The notes: generated from the sequence alone by a model not told the origin. A stretch of 39,225 nt of DNA from an uncultured Alphaproteobacteria bacterium (GCA_944391535.1 CALXTY010000003.1:1-39225), one strand, 5' to 3'; counted from the first letter of the stretch, positions 8,070 through 16,974 are shown. Translations and numbers: made by a program.

Positions 8070-9837
8070 CCAAAGCTAAATCCTCAATAATGAACTGCAC
8101 GTTGTCGCCACCGCGAAAAGTGTCCGGACGAATGTATCCCGCGATATGAAACAGATTTCCTTTATGGTTCAGCAAAGAACACCCGATAATGGAATCCGCC
8201 GCACGAAAAGCGATGGCGCGCAACCGCGACCTGCCGTTGCGTCCGACAAAAGAACACGACACATGACCGGATCCGACGATACGCACGGAAGAAACCGCCA
8301 CGTCGGGGATAACAAAACGCGGTTCCGGATTGCCTTCACCAAACGGTTCCATCGCATTCAACGTTTCCAAAAGATTACCGGAAACGGCTCCGATATCTAT
8401 AACGGAATCTATTAAATAATCTTCCGAACCACCCTGTTCTTGTTTATGCGTTTCGAAATATTCAATTAAAAAGTTTTTAAACTCGTCTGCCTTTTCCGCT
8501 TTTAACGAAAAGCCCGCCGCCATCGCATGACCGCCTCCGGTCATTAAAATGCCTTTTTCTTTCGCCGCCAAAACCGCCGCGCCCAGATCGGCTCCGGCGA
8601 CAGAACGTCCCGATCCGCGCAGTTCGTCGCCTTCCTGAGACATCACCAAAGACGGAACGTTATAACGTTCTTTTAATCGGCCGGCTATAATTCCGACAAC
8701 GCCCGAATGCCAGTCCTTACCGTAAACAAACGCAATATTCTCTTGTGTTTGCGCACGTTCCATCTGCGCAATCGCCTGTTTGTAAATTTCTTCGCACATT
8801 TGGCGGCGGATCGTGTTTAAATCATCAAGACGTTTGGCGATTTCCCCAGCCTCCGCCTCATCGGCGGCACACAGCAGTTTCATGCCTAAAGAAGCGTTTC
8901 CGATCCGTCCGCACGCATTCAATCTGGGGCCGATCACAAATCCCAAATGATACGCGGAAGGTTTTTCTTTGATATTGGCCAAATCGCTTAAAACACATAA
9001 GCCCTTGTTTTTTCTTTGCGCCATCGTGGCCAGTCCCGACTTGACAAACAATCTGTTCAACCCCCGCAAAGCAACCACATCGCAGACCGTCCCCAAAGCG
9101 ACCAAATCCAAAAACTGCATTAAATTCGGTTCCGGCTTGTCCGCATAAAAACCTTTTTCCCGCAATAATCGATTTACCGCGACAATCGTCATAAACACAA
9201 CACCGACCGCCGCCATTTGACGACACGGATTGTCAGGCGGTTCGTCCAAACGCTTCGGATTGACCACGGCATAAACATCGGGCAAAGAAACATCGGGTTC
9301 ATGATGATCAATGACGACAACGTCTTTTCCTTGTTTTGTTAAAAAACCGAGCGGTTCAAAAGCCGTCATACCGCAATCGACCGTAATCAGCAGAGTAATA
9401 CCGGCATCAATAAATTCTTGCATCGCTTTCTGGCTGGGACCGTATCCTTCTTCACGTTCGGGAATACGGACAGTGACATCGCCCCCCAGATTTTTTAAAA
9501 ATTGCGTTATAACGGCACTTGATGTCGCTCCGTCAACATCGTAATCCCCGAAAATACCGATCTTTTCTTTATTGATGACGGCATCGCAAATCCGTTTTGC
9601 CGCTTTTTCCATATCACGTAAAATATACGGATCCGGCAAATGACGTTTAAAAGACGGAGAAAGAAAAAAAGACACGTTTTCAGGCGTCACCTGACGCACC
9701 GCCAACAATCGAGCCACCACTTCGGGCACATTCGCCGAACGGGAAATGGCCGCCACAGTGTCCGGATCCACCTTACGCGCAAACCAAAACTGCGAAGTTA
9801 AAGAATTTTCAACGCCTAAAACCGCATCATGTTTCAT
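8062..9837 (-). CDS. recJ: Single-stranded-DNA-specific exonuclease RecJ
   Basis: 5'-3' single-strand DNA exonuclease used in recombination and mismatch repair (591 aa, normal length). DHH-family motifs are in order: DYDVDG at residues 98-103, TVDCG at 152-156, the DHH triad at 177-179, then the DHHA1 part with WHSGVVGIIAGRLKE, GSGRS and GGGHAMAAGF. The remaining C-terminal part fits the RecJ OB-fold domain. The start ATG lies one base after the homoserine dehydrogenase stop, so the two are cotranscribed. The hom-recJ order is common in alphaproteobacteria as far as I know, with no obvious functional link. Confidence 0.96.
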   Translation of the reverse strand: MKHDAVLGVENSLTSQFWFARKVDPDTVAAISRSANVPEVVARLLAVRQVTPENVSFFLSPSFKRHLPDPYILRDMEKAAKRICDAVINKEKIGIFGDYDVDGATSSAVITQFLKNLGGDVTVRIPEREEGYGPSQKAMQEFIDAGITLLITVDCGMTAFEPLGFLTKQGKDVVVIDHHEPDVSLPDVYAVVNPKRLDEPPDNPCRQMAAVGVVFMTIVAVNRLLREKGFYADKPEPNLMQFLDLVALGTVCDVVALRGLNRLFVKSGLATMAQRKNKGLCVLSDLANIKEKPSAYHLGFVIGPRLNACGRIGNASLGMKLLCAADEAEAGEIAKRLDDLNTIRRQMCEEIYKQAIAQMERAQTQENIAFVYGKDWHSGVVGIIAGRLKERYNVPSLVMSQEGDELRGSGRSVAGADLGAAVLAAKEKGILMTGGGHAMAAGFSLKAEKADEFKNFLIEYFETHKQEQGGSEDYLIDSVIDIGAVSGNLLETLNAMEPFGEGNPEPRFVIPDVAVSSVRIVGSGHVSCSFVGRNGRSRLRAIAFRAADSIIGCSLLNHKGNLFHIAGYIRPDTFRGGDNVQFIIEDLALAS

Positions 9838-9838
9838 G

Positions 9839-11134
9839 TTACAAACGTTCTATCCTGATCATACACGGTTTATCCGGAACACACTCCAAACGTTCTATTT
9901 CAGTCAATGCCGCCGTTACGGAAGCTTCTTTCGACTTATGAAAGGTCATGATCAACGGAACGTTTCCTTTTTGATTTTGCCCCCGTTGGATCATCGAAGC
10001 GATCGAAACTTTCTTATTACCCAGAATCCGAGCGATTTCGGCTACGACTCCGGGTTGATCTTTCACTTCAAAACGGACGTAGTATTCTCCTTCACGTTCG
10101 GCTAAAGACACGACCGGCACTTGTTCTATTTCTTTGTTAGCCACGGTCAACAAAGGCAAACCGCGTTGCATTGCGGCATCGGCGATGTCGGCGACAACCG
10201 CGGACGCCGTGGGACGTTCTCCGGCACCGCGTCCGACAAACATGGAATGTCCCACGAAATCGCCTTCGGTAATCACGGCGTTAAAGACACCGTCCACATG
10301 AGCGATTTCAGCCGTTTGCGGAATCATACACGGATAGACGTTCAAAGAAACCCCGTCATCGTAACGCCGACCGACCCCCAGCAATTTGATTCGGAAACCA
10401 AGCTCTTCGGCAAAAGCGATATCCGCGTCCGTAATAAAACGAATACCTTCAACGCTTAAAGCCTGTAAATCAATCGGCATACCAAAAGCCAGCGATCCCA
10501 AAATACACGTTTTATGCGCCGTATCGATTCCGTCAATATCAAAGCTCGGATCGGCTTCGGCATAGCCTAATTTTTGCGCTTCGCTCAGAACATCATCAAA
10601 CGAACGTCCCGTTTCCCGCATCATCGTCAAAATGTAATTGCACGTTCCGTTTAAAATTCCATACACTTCTGAAATTCTGTTGCCGACCAACCCTTCTCGC
10701 AATGCTTTTATAATCGGAATGCCTCCGGCGACAGCGGCTTCGTAGCCGAAGAAAACACCATGTTCCTCAGCCAAACGAGCCAATTCGTTACCATGATGAG
10801 CGATCATCGCCTTGTTTGCCGTTACAAAATTTTTCCCTTTATTTAAAGACGACAGACACAATTCATAGGCGATGCCATTTGCTCCGCCGATCAATTCAAT
10901 AATAACGTCAGCCTGTGCTTTTTCGATCATTTCACGAGCGTCTTGATAAAAAGCGACACGATCCGACAAATTCAATTCTTTAGCCCGATCGGGATTTAAA
11001 TCCGCGACCGCCGTCAATTCGATCATTTTTCCGCAACGCTTTAACAAAACGTCTTTTTGTTCCTGCAACAGTTTGACAACCCCGCCGCCGACGGTTCCCA
11101 ATCCGGCCAATGCCACCTTAAACACTTCCGCCAT
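9839..11134 (-). CDS. hom: Homoserine dehydrogenase with ACT domain
   Basis: NAD(P)-dependent reduction of aspartate semialdehyde to homoserine, leading to threonine and methionine (431 aa). The Rossmann motif GLGTVGGG is at residues 11-18, TANKAM around the substrate-site Lys108, EAAVAGGIP at 132-140, LNGTCNYIL at 161-169 and GYAEADPSFDIDGIDTAHK at 190-208. The C-terminal 80 residues (from about 350) form an ACT-type regulatory domain, so feedback control by threonine is likely from family knowledge. An AGGTG box precedes the ATG, which lies seven bases after the lipoprotein stop. It is therefore the middle gene of a lipoprotein-hom-recJ transcript. Confidence 0.97.
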   Translation of the reverse strand: MAEVFKVALAGLGTVGGGVVKLLQEQKDVLLKRCGKMIELTAVADLNPDRAKELNLSDRVAFYQDAREMIEKAQADVIIELIGGANGIAYELCLSSLNKGKNFVTANKAMIAHHGNELARLAEEHGVFFGYEAAVAGGIPIIKALREGLVGNRISEVYGILNGTCNYILTMMRETGRSFDDVLSEAQKLGYAEADPSFDIDGIDTAHKTCILGSLAFGMPIDLQALSVEGIRFITDADIAFAEELGFRIKLLGVGRRYDDGVSLNVYPCMIPQTAEIAHVDGVFNAVITEGDFVGHSMFVGRGAGERPTASAVVADIADAAMQRGLPLLTVANKEIEQVPVVSLAEREGEYYVRFEVKDQPGVVAEIARILGNKKVSIASMIQRGQNQKGNVPLIMTFHKSKEASVTAALTEIERLECVPDKPCMIRIERL

Positions 11135-11141
11135 AAATCAC

Positions 11142-11984
11142 CTATTCTAAAAAAAGTTCCACCGAAGAGTCCGTTTCCTGCATATCCGTCATATCCGGTG
11201 GCGTTAAAATAATTGTTCCCGACACTGAAGAAGGTTTTAATCGAACAGGTGGCATCAAATCAATCGTCTGAACGGATTCGGACAATGGTTCGACATTAAA
11301 TCGATCCGTTTGGTCTTGTCCGGGAGGAATCAAAATAATTCTATCGGTCTTTTCTTGCGCGTCATTTCGGTTGTCTTTTTCCGGTTCGACACTTCCCTCA
11401 ACATTTATAGATTGAAGCGGAACAGAAAAAACTGCGACAGAGCGTTTGACCGATGGCTGACGCAACCGATCCGTTTTTCGAGCGTCTTTTTCTTCATTTA
11501 TGCCGACGACTTCGATTTCTTGTGTTTTTTCCGTTTTCGGCGCAATAATTTCTGCCAGCATTTCTTCTTCAGACACCGTCAACAGCTGATCTTTTTCTTT
11601 CAAATCTAACGGACGAACGGTTTGAGCCGGCTTTCTGGTTTCAGAGCTGTAACGCAACCCCGTATCCGGCGCATTCAAACCCTTTCTTAAAGAAATTTTC
11701 TCTTTTGATCCGAAACGTCCGGCTCGTTCATAAAACGTTTGAGGCTTTTCCTTCATGTCCGTTTTCGCTTTTTTTACCGTCACTCCCTCAGAGGGCAATG
11801 ATAACATTTCATCAACCGTCCTTCCCGGTTTGTCATCAGGCGTGACCGGAACCATATCGGGTTCGGGAATATTAAAATCATCTTCATAACCGAAGAGTTC
11901 TTCTTCACTTATAGAAGAACAAGCGCTCAACACCAAAAGCGTTCCAACGAAAAAAACACGCAAAACAGCTGAAGCAACAGTCAT
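11142..11984 (-). CDS. Long disordered lipoprotein of unknown function
   Basis: I do not recognise the family. The 280-residue product starts with a signal sequence and a lipobox LSAC, giving a lipidated Cys22. The rest is hydrophilic, rich in Glu, Lys, Asp, Thr and Pro, with no predicted globular core, so it is probably an extended periplasmic or outer-membrane-tethered chain. Three similar short motifs stand out near the C-terminus: IILIPP (216-221), IDLMPP (241-246) and IILTPP (258-263). The ATG at 11984 is chosen because GAGGAG lies six bases upstream; an in-frame ATG at 12008 has no such site. It is first in the transcript with hom and recJ, behind a good sigma70-type promoter. Confidence 0.8.
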   Translation of the reverse strand: MTVASAVLRVFFVGTLLVLSACSSISEEELFGYEDDFNIPEPDMVPVTPDDKPGRTVDEMLSLPSEGVTVKKAKTDMKEKPQTFYERAGRFGSKEKISLRKGLNAPDTGLRYSSETRKPAQTVRPLDLKEKDQLLTVSEEEMLAEIIAPKTEKTQEIEVVGINEEKDARKTDRLRQPSVKRSVAVFSVPLQSINVEGSVEPEKDNRNDAQEKTDRIILIPPGQDQTDRFNVEPLSESVQTIDLMPPVRLKPSSVSGTIILTPPDMTDMQETDSSVELFLE

Positions 11985-12022
11985 AACCACTCCTCGGGAA
12001 ACAAACATTTTTTTCTGCTAGG

Positions 12023-12051
12023 ATATTACAGGCACAAAAAAAAAATCGCAA
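12023..12051 (-). promoter_or_regulatory. Sigma70-type promoter of the lipoprotein-hom-recJ operon
   Basis: On the minus strand TTGCGA (12051-12046) and TAATAT (12028-12023) are separated by exactly 17 bases, including a run of ten T. Transcription would start near 12016, about 30 bases before the lipoprotein ATG. Confidence 0.6.
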
Positions 12052-12158
12052 GAAAGACTTTGAACGCTTTTTTTCAGAAAAGAAAAAAAATAAAAATTAA
12101 TAAAAAAAATTACAAAGAATGAGTTGATAAAAGATGCATGGACAAATTAGACAAATTA

Positions 12159-12187
12159 TTGACATCCGATCAAAACTCGGTTATTCT
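12159..12187 (+). promoter_or_regulatory. Sigma70-type promoter of the adenosine deaminase gene
   Basis: A perfect TTGACA (12159-12164) and TATTCT (12182-12187) are separated by 17 bases. The spacer holds a small inverted repeat, CCGA and TCGG, that could be an operator, but it is too short to argue for one. The predicted leader is about 60 bases and contains a weak GGGT/ACCC hairpin just before the ribosome-binding site AAGGTG. It is the clearest promoter in the window. Confidence 0.7.
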
Positions 12188-12256
12188 GAATTGTTAAAAT
12201 GGAATAAGTGTAAGAAACAAACAAAAGAGGGTCGGAATACCCCGAGAAGGTGAACT

Positions 12257-13528
12257 ATGACAAAAGACTTTAATACGACGGCTTTACCCAAAGCAACACT
12301 ACATGAACATATCGAAGGAACCGTCACGCCGGAAATGGCGGCCAAACTGGCTCAACGTCACCACATAACGTTGCCGGACAACTTTGTCATGGCCGAAGGA
12401 CAATATGATAAAAAAGATTTCCCGAACGGACGTTACGCCTACGACGAAAGTGATTTCTGGGCTTTCATTAATACGTATGACAACGTCGCCGATATGATGC
12501 GCACACCGCAGGATTATTATGATGTGACGAAAGACTATCTCAGTAAAAACGCAGCCGAAGGCGGGGTCTACGCGGAATTGATTTTATCTCCGGCGCATAT
12601 GGCTGTCGAAATTAACCCCGAAACGGGAAAAAGCGAACTGTCCGCACCGCGTTACCAGGCCATGATGGAAGCCATTACAAAAGCCGCCGACGAAGTCAAA
12701 GAAGAAACAGGATTGGAAACCCGTTTTATCGCAACAGGAGTCCGGAATCTCGGAGCTGAAAATGTCAAACAAGTCGCCGAATTCATTCGAGACAATCCTC
12801 ATCCATTGGTAACGGGATTTGGTATCGCGGGCAACGAACGCGCCGGAAAATTTGATGATTTTGCCGAAGCGTTAAACATTGCAAAATCGTCCGGATTGAA
12901 ACTGGCTCTGCACGCCGGAGAAATTTGCGGACCCGACAGTATTAAAGATGCCGTACGCTTGGGAGCTTCAAGAATCGGACACGGGGTTTCGGCTCCGCAG
13001 GATCCTGCCGTCATGCAAGAACTGGCAGAAAAAAACATCATGGTTGAAGTCTGCCCGACATCAAACCGCATCTTGGTCACAGATCTAAAAGGCGATCTGG
13101 CAAATCATCCCGCCAGAAAACTGTATGACGCCGGCATCCGTATTTCTTTAAACCCTGACGACGGAGGCATTTTCGGAACCCATACGGGAAAAGAACATCA
13201 AATCAGCGCAGAAAAATTCGGCTTCACTAAAGCCGAAATGCTTGATATCACCTTATGTGCGGTCGAAAATTCCTTTGCCGACGTAAAAACGCGAAAGCAG
13301 GTTAAAGAAAATGTTTATAAAAAAATGACGCCGGACGATCGAAAAGAAATGAAAGATTTGGCGGATAACGCAAAAAATCCTTATCTGAAAAAACGTCTGG
13401 AAAACCGCGTCGCAGAAAGTGAAAAAGTCGCAAAAAAAATGGAAATTCAAAAACGTCGCGCAAAAACCATGAAAGCCATGAAAGTTTCTCGCTTCGCGTT
13501 AATGGCTCAAAAAACCGGCGGACGTTAA
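12257..13528 (+). CDS. add: Adenosine deaminase family protein with basic C-terminal coil
   Basis: Zinc hydrolase that should deaminate adenosine (or a related purine) in the cytoplasm, 423 aa. Conserved sites are visible: the HxH zinc ligands His16 and His18 in LHEHIEGT, the HAGE segment His219-Glu222, IGHG with His242, and the Asp pair in SLNPDDGG (Asp301/302). Compared with typical bacterial enzymes of about 330-350 residues it is longer. From about residue 350 onward the chain is a Lys/Arg/Glu-rich, probably helical, coil ending in a strongly basic tail. The gene is monocistronic, between its own promoter and a strong terminator. Substrate could instead be adenine or an aminodeoxyfutalosine-type compound; motifs alone cannot separate these. 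Confidence 0.87.
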   Translation: MTKDFNTTALPKATLHEHIEGTVTPEMAAKLAQRHHITLPDNFVMAEGQYDKKDFPNGRYAYDESDFWAFINTYDNVADMMRTPQDYYDVTKDYLSKNAAEGGVYAELILSPAHMAVEINPETGKSELSAPRYQAMMEAITKAADEVKEETGLETRFIATGVRNLGAENVKQVAEFIRDNPHPLVTGFGIAGNERAGKFDDFAEALNIAKSSGLKLALHAGEICGPDSIKDAVRLGASRIGHGVSAPQDPAVMQELAEKNIMVEVCPTSNRILVTDLKGDLANHPARKLYDAGIRISLNPDDGGIFGTHTGKEHQISAEKFGFTKAEMLDITLCAVENSFADVKTRKQVKENVYKKMTPDDRKEMKDLADNAKNPYLKKRLENRVAESEKVAKKMEIQKRRAKTMKAMKVSRFALMAQKTGGR

Positions 13529-13550
13529 AATAAACGTATGAGGCAAACGT

Positions 13551-13583
13551 AAAAAAACAGCCCGAAAAACGGGCTGTTTTTTT
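13551..13583. terminator. Bidirectional Rho-independent terminator
   Basis: Stem CAGCCCG (13558-13564), loop AAAAA, stem CGGGCTG (13570-13576), followed by eight T on the plus strand. Seven A precede the stem, giving a T run on the minus strand. It can stop both the plus-strand adenosine deaminase transcript and the minus-strand solute-binding protein transcript, whose stop codon lies at its edge. Confidence 0.9.
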
Positions 13584-14547
13584 ATTGAGCCGCTGACGTA
13601 CTCATCTGTCCGGTCTGAACAAAGGGAGCCGACGCAACAAGATCTTGCGCGGGAACATATTCCAAAGGCGGCTCGTCAGTATGTTTATCAACCCATATCT
13701 TAATATATTTATGAATCAATTTTTCCACTTCCGCCTTGTTTTTAAAACGTTCATTAAATTTTTCAGCGAAAACGTCCTTATATTGACGACAGTCCGACAT
13801 CTTTGAAAAAGCCATAAAATATTTTATATGACGAATAACTTTATTCCCAAAATGCAGTTTGTCTTTGATCTTAAAGCGCTTAGCTTCAGCGTCGGCCGCA
13901 TAGGGACTGGTAATCATAAAATCTGCCTCTCCGGACAACAACATTCGAAAAGCCGTTTCGGGACCATCCACAACATCTAATTTCGTATCCGTCGGCAAAA
14001 TACCTCTGATCAAGGATTCCACTTCTTCCTCTCGGCGAACAACCCCTTTGAGACCTTTAAGTTCAGAAGGATCCTGCACATCTATTTTCTTCGTGTTGCG
14101 TGAAACAACAATAAACGGATTCCCAAAATACGCCGGATAAATATAATCCTGTCCTGACTTGCTTTCATCAATGTAATAACTGGTAAATAACAAATCCGCT
14201 TTTCCATGTAACATCGATTTCTGAGCGTCTTTAAAATCATCGAAAAATAAATCTTTCGTCCATATGATATTGATATCTTTCAAAGACTGTTTCAACGGAT
14301 CCAAAATAAATCCCTGATATTTGAAAACTTCGATATTTCTTTCCGCGAACAGTTCCTCATCACGTTCCACCCATGAAAAAGGCGGATAGTTTTTAAAACC
14401 GACAATAATAAAAGAATCCGACATACCATTCGCCCCGCAATTTTCGGTCGGATACGGATTGTTCTTTTTCATACTTGCCGCTGAAACCGATCCCGCAAAA
14501 ATAAAAAAAGCAAACATTGCCATCATAATCGCGTATGTTTTTTTCAT
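13582..14547 (-). CDS. Periplasmic family-3 solute-binding protein
   Basis: Exported protein (321 aa) with a signal peptide at residues 1-23 (ending GSVSA). It resembles SBP_bac_3 amino-acid-binding proteins: the strand FIIVGFKNYPPFSW, the segment GKADLLFTSYYIDESKSG, a DPSELKGLKGVVRREEE lobe-crossing motif and GEADFMITSPYA. No permease or ATPase is adjacent, so it is an orphan binding protein or an extracytoplasmic sensor component. GGAG seven bases before the ATG supports the start. The last 30 residues are Ala/Ser/Thr-rich and probably unstructured. It ends at the shared terminator downstream of adenosine deaminase. Confidence 0.8.
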   Translation of the reverse strand: MKKTYAIMMAMFAFFIFAGSVSAASMKKNNPYPTENCGANGMSDSFIIVGFKNYPPFSWVERDEELFAERNIEVFKYQGFILDPLKQSLKDINIIWTKDLFFDDFKDAQKSMLHGKADLLFTSYYIDESKSGQDYIYPAYFGNPFIVVSRNTKKIDVQDPSELKGLKGVVRREEEVESLIRGILPTDTKLDVVDGPETAFRMLLSGEADFMITSPYAADAEAKRFKIKDKLHFGNKVIRHIKYFMAFSKMSDCRQYKDVFAEKFNERFKNKAEVEKLIHKYIKIWVDKHTDEPPLEYVPAQDLVASAPFVQTGQMSTSAAQ

Positions 14548-14596
14548 GCATCGTCTCCTTTTGCACGCATCAGTGCCAATAACTCAACGCTTCCAC

Positions 14597-14758
14597 TCAT
14601 GAAACAGCATTTAACGTTTTGCCGATAAACTTAACCACTCTGGTCGCACAAATGTCCACTGACTCTTCATCATAAACAATTGGTATTGATGTTTCAAACG
14701 ATGATATCTGAAAGCGAAACAAAAAATAATTCTCCTGCGGCATGGCAAATTTACACAC
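14597..14758 (-). CDS. Possible small protein of 53 residues
   Basis: Weak candidate. A GTG at 14758 follows AGAGGATC, and a promoter-like TTGCAC/GATAAT pair with 18-base spacing lies about 20 bases further upstream on the minus strand. The product has a hydrophobic-aromatic stretch (ENYFLFRFQISSF) and two cysteines, and matches nothing I recognise. An alternative TTG start at 14779 has no ribosome-binding site. Without homologues this may be a chance frame. Confidence 0.25.
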   Translation of the reverse strand: MCKFAMPQENYFLFRFQISSFETSIPIVYDEESVDICATRVVKFIGKTLNAVS

Positions 14759-15059
14759 GATCCTCTTTTCCCGAATCAAACGTATATAAAATTATCGGCT
14801 ATTCATTTTCTTCTGTGCAAGACAACCATAAACGATATTTGTCTGTAAATCGATCTCTTTTTCAAAAACCGTGTCTAAAAGATGCCTGGTAATGTAAAAC
14901 GAACTCCATCCCGACAAGTAAGCGCATTCCCATGAAAAAACTTTCCGTATCCGTCATATTCAACTCATCTTTAATCTTTTGTGTTTTATAATTTAGCAAA
15001 GAGTTTTGATTTTTAACACTTTTTCGGTTATCCTATATTTGATTTTCGGGAGTAATGCC
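14759..15059. other. Sparsely coding interval upstream of flaF
   Basis: About 300 bases, A/T-rich, between the possible small minus-strand gene and flaF. Short frames on both strands lack ribosome-binding sites. A 19-codon frame begins with ATG at about 14932 (MKKLSVSV...), also without support. A loose TTAACA/TATATT pair just ahead of flaF could be its promoter, but the 15-base spacing is poor. I see no RNA gene or strong hairpin. Confidence 0.4.
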
Positions 15060-15485
15060 ATGATAACAAATCCTTACGCCACAACTGAATCATCGGCTAT
15101 GCCACAAAATGAACTGGAAGCTCGGGCTTTAATCAGAACCGCGTCTCGTTTAAACGGAATCAAAGAACGTTGGCCCGTTGCGACCTCTGAATTGCATGAG
15201 GCTTTAGATTTAAACAGAAAATTATGGACTATTCTGGTAACAGGAGCTACTGAAGAATCAAATCCCTTACCTTTGGAAATCAAGCAAAATATTTTCAATC
15301 TGGCTCACTTTATTTTCAAACACACTTTTGCCGTTATGGCGAAACCTTCGGCGCAATCTTTGGAAATTTTGATCAGCATCAATATGAATATTGCTCGCGG
15401 TCTAAATGAACAAAGTACAAGACGAGCCCAACAACAAAACGACAATAACAATACGACGCAAAGTACGTCAACGGGACACGAATAG
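15060..15485 (+). CDS. flaF: Flagellar biosynthesis regulator FlaF
   Basis: Alphaproteobacterial flagellin-assembly regulator (141 aa) that, with FlbT, controls flagellin translation and secretion. The family core is clear: ELEARALIRTASRLNGIK near the N-terminus, LNRKLWTILVTGAT, NPLPLEIKQNIFNLAHFI, and the ending ILISINMNIARGL. The last 25 residues are a Gln/Asn/Thr-rich tail not usual for the family. The ATG at 15060 has GGGAG upstream; the frame extends further 5' but without a site. No flagellin or flbT gene is adjacent, so this copy is separated from the usual flaA-flaF-flbT group. Its stop lies one base from the convergent trkH stop. Confidence 0.9.
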   Translation: MITNPYATTESSAMPQNELEARALIRTASRLNGIKERWPVATSELHEALDLNRKLWTILVTGATEESNPLPLEIKQNIFNLAHFIFKHTFAVMAKPSAQSLEILISINMNIARGLNEQSTRRAQQQNDNNNTTQSTSTGHE

Positions 15486-15486
15486 T

Positions 15487-16974
15487 TTAAAAAGAATCTT
15501 CTGTTTTATTGCGTCCCAAAATATCGCGTTTCCATGCCATTGGTAAAATTAAAATAAAAATACTCATAAACTCTAACCGGCCTAACAGCATATCAACGGA
15601 AAGAACCCATTTTGCAAAAGACGGCAAAGCAGAAAAGCCGGGACCGGAACTGCCGATCACCGGTCCCAAACCTATTCCTGTATTCCCCAATGCCGAAAAA
15701 ACGGCCGAAACAGATGTCAAAAAATCCAACCCGCAAACCGATAACAATAAAATGGAGATAATCGCCGTTACGCAAAACATAATAATAAAAATCAAAACGC
15801 TCAACACAATATCCAATGTGACCGGACGATGATTGAATTTTGGCACCAAAACCGCATGAGGCATTAATTTTTGTTGCAAAGACTGCACAACGGCCATTGT
15901 CAATATATTAAAACGAAACAACTTAATTCCTCCGGTCGTTGAACCGGTACACGCTCCGAGCACCGTTAGAAATGTGAAAACGGCAATAACAAAAGCTCCC
16001 CCTGTTTCAAGATCCGAAGCATTAAAACCTGTCGAAGAAATAACGGATATCACATTAAACAATGTTGTTCTGAAAACTTTTAAATAATCCGCCGCCGGAT
16101 AATGAAGTATAATCCATATTGTTAATATTCCCGTGATAACGGCAACAACCCCAAAATATGTTCTGATCTGAATATCATCAATGACTTTTTTAAATTCTCT
16201 TTTATAAATAAAGTATAAAGAAAACAACGGCATTCCTGAAATAAACATAAAAAACGCAATGATCCATTGCGCCATGGCGGATAAATTAACGGCCGAAGTA
16301 TTGACCGGCGCAAACCCCCCTGTCGGGATTGTAGCCAAACTGAAATTCAGCGCGTCAAAAAAATCAAGTTCCGTCATCCACAGACACAGTATGCATAAGA
16401 TCGTCACGACGACGTAAACGGCAGCGATCGTGCAAATGACCTGAACGGTTCTGGGTTTCATTTTATCGTTCTTATCCGAACTTTCCATTTGGAACAATTG
16501 CATGCCGCCGATACGCAGAAAAGGCAGCAACAACATTGCCAATGCGACGATTCCTAATCCGCCGAACCAATGCAACAGACTGCGCCATAAAATAATGCCG
16601 TCGGAACATTTACTGAGGTCGGAATAAATGGAAGCGCCCATTGTCGACAGTCCGGACATGGATTCAAAAAAAGCGTCCGTATATGAAACGGAATACGGAG
16701 CTACAGCGAAAGGAATGGCTGCGAAAGAACACACTAAAATCCATGTCAGTGTCGTGGCCAGATACATTTGAGCCGTCGTCGGTTTTTTATACATTCCCTT
16801 AAAAACAACAACAAACAATGTTCCCCAAAATATCGTTATGCTTGCCGCACTGACAAATGAAAAAGCAAAATCTGTTCTTCCTTGAAAATAATCCAATCCG
16901 GCGGGAATGAACATGGTCAATCCCAAAAACAGCAACAAATAACCTGAAATATAAAGTGTAAAACCGATTTGCAA
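15487..16974 (-). CDS. trkH: Trk-type potassium uptake protein TrkH
   Basis: Integral membrane K+ transporter subunit (495 aa) of the TrkH/KtrB superfamily. The four pore-loop filter segments are all recognisable: SGLSTMGAS near residue 110, ATIPTGGF near 220, ISSTGFNAS near 315 and SALGNTGIG near 430. Many hydrophobic helices alternate with these, and HWFGGLG follows the first pore loop. The apparent start is TTG at 16974, with AGG nine bases upstream; no in-frame ATG gives a better opening. It follows virB11 by only 28 bases on the same strand and so is probably the last gene of the type IV secretion transcript. Partner TrkA is not in the window. Confidence 0.93.
   Translation of the reverse strand: MQIGFTLYISGYLLLFLGLTMFIPAGLDYFQGRTDFAFSFVSAASITIFWGTLFVVVFKGMYKKPTTAQMYLATTLTWILVCSFAAIPFAVAPYSVSYTDAFFESMSGLSTMGASIYSDLSKCSDGIILWRSLLHWFGGLGIVALAMLLLPFLRIGGMQLFQMESSDKNDKMKPRTVQVICTIAAVYVVVTILCILCLWMTELDFFDALNFSLATIPTGGFAPVNTSAVNLSAMAQWIIAFFMFISGMPLFSLYFIYKREFKKVIDDIQIRTYFGVVAVITGILTIWIILHYPAADYLKVFRTTLFNVISVISSTGFNASDLETGGAFVIAVFTFLTVLGACTGSTTGGIKLFRFNILTMAVVQSLQQKLMPHAVLVPKFNHRPVTLDIVLSVLIFIIMFCVTAIISILLLSVCGLDFLTSVSAVFSALGNTGIGLGPVIGSSGPGFSALPSFAKWVLSVDMLLGRLEFMSIFILILPMAWKRDILGRNKTEDSF

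Noticed and set aside
12188-12256. Riboswitch ahead of adenosine deaminase
   Set aside because: Only a short GGGT/ACCC hairpin is present; the leader is too short for a purine aptamer and lacks its three-way junction.
15000-15059. Upstream extension of flaF starting at 15006
   Set aside because: The added hydrophobic residues resemble neither FlaF nor a signal peptide, and the ribosome-binding site lies at the later ATG.
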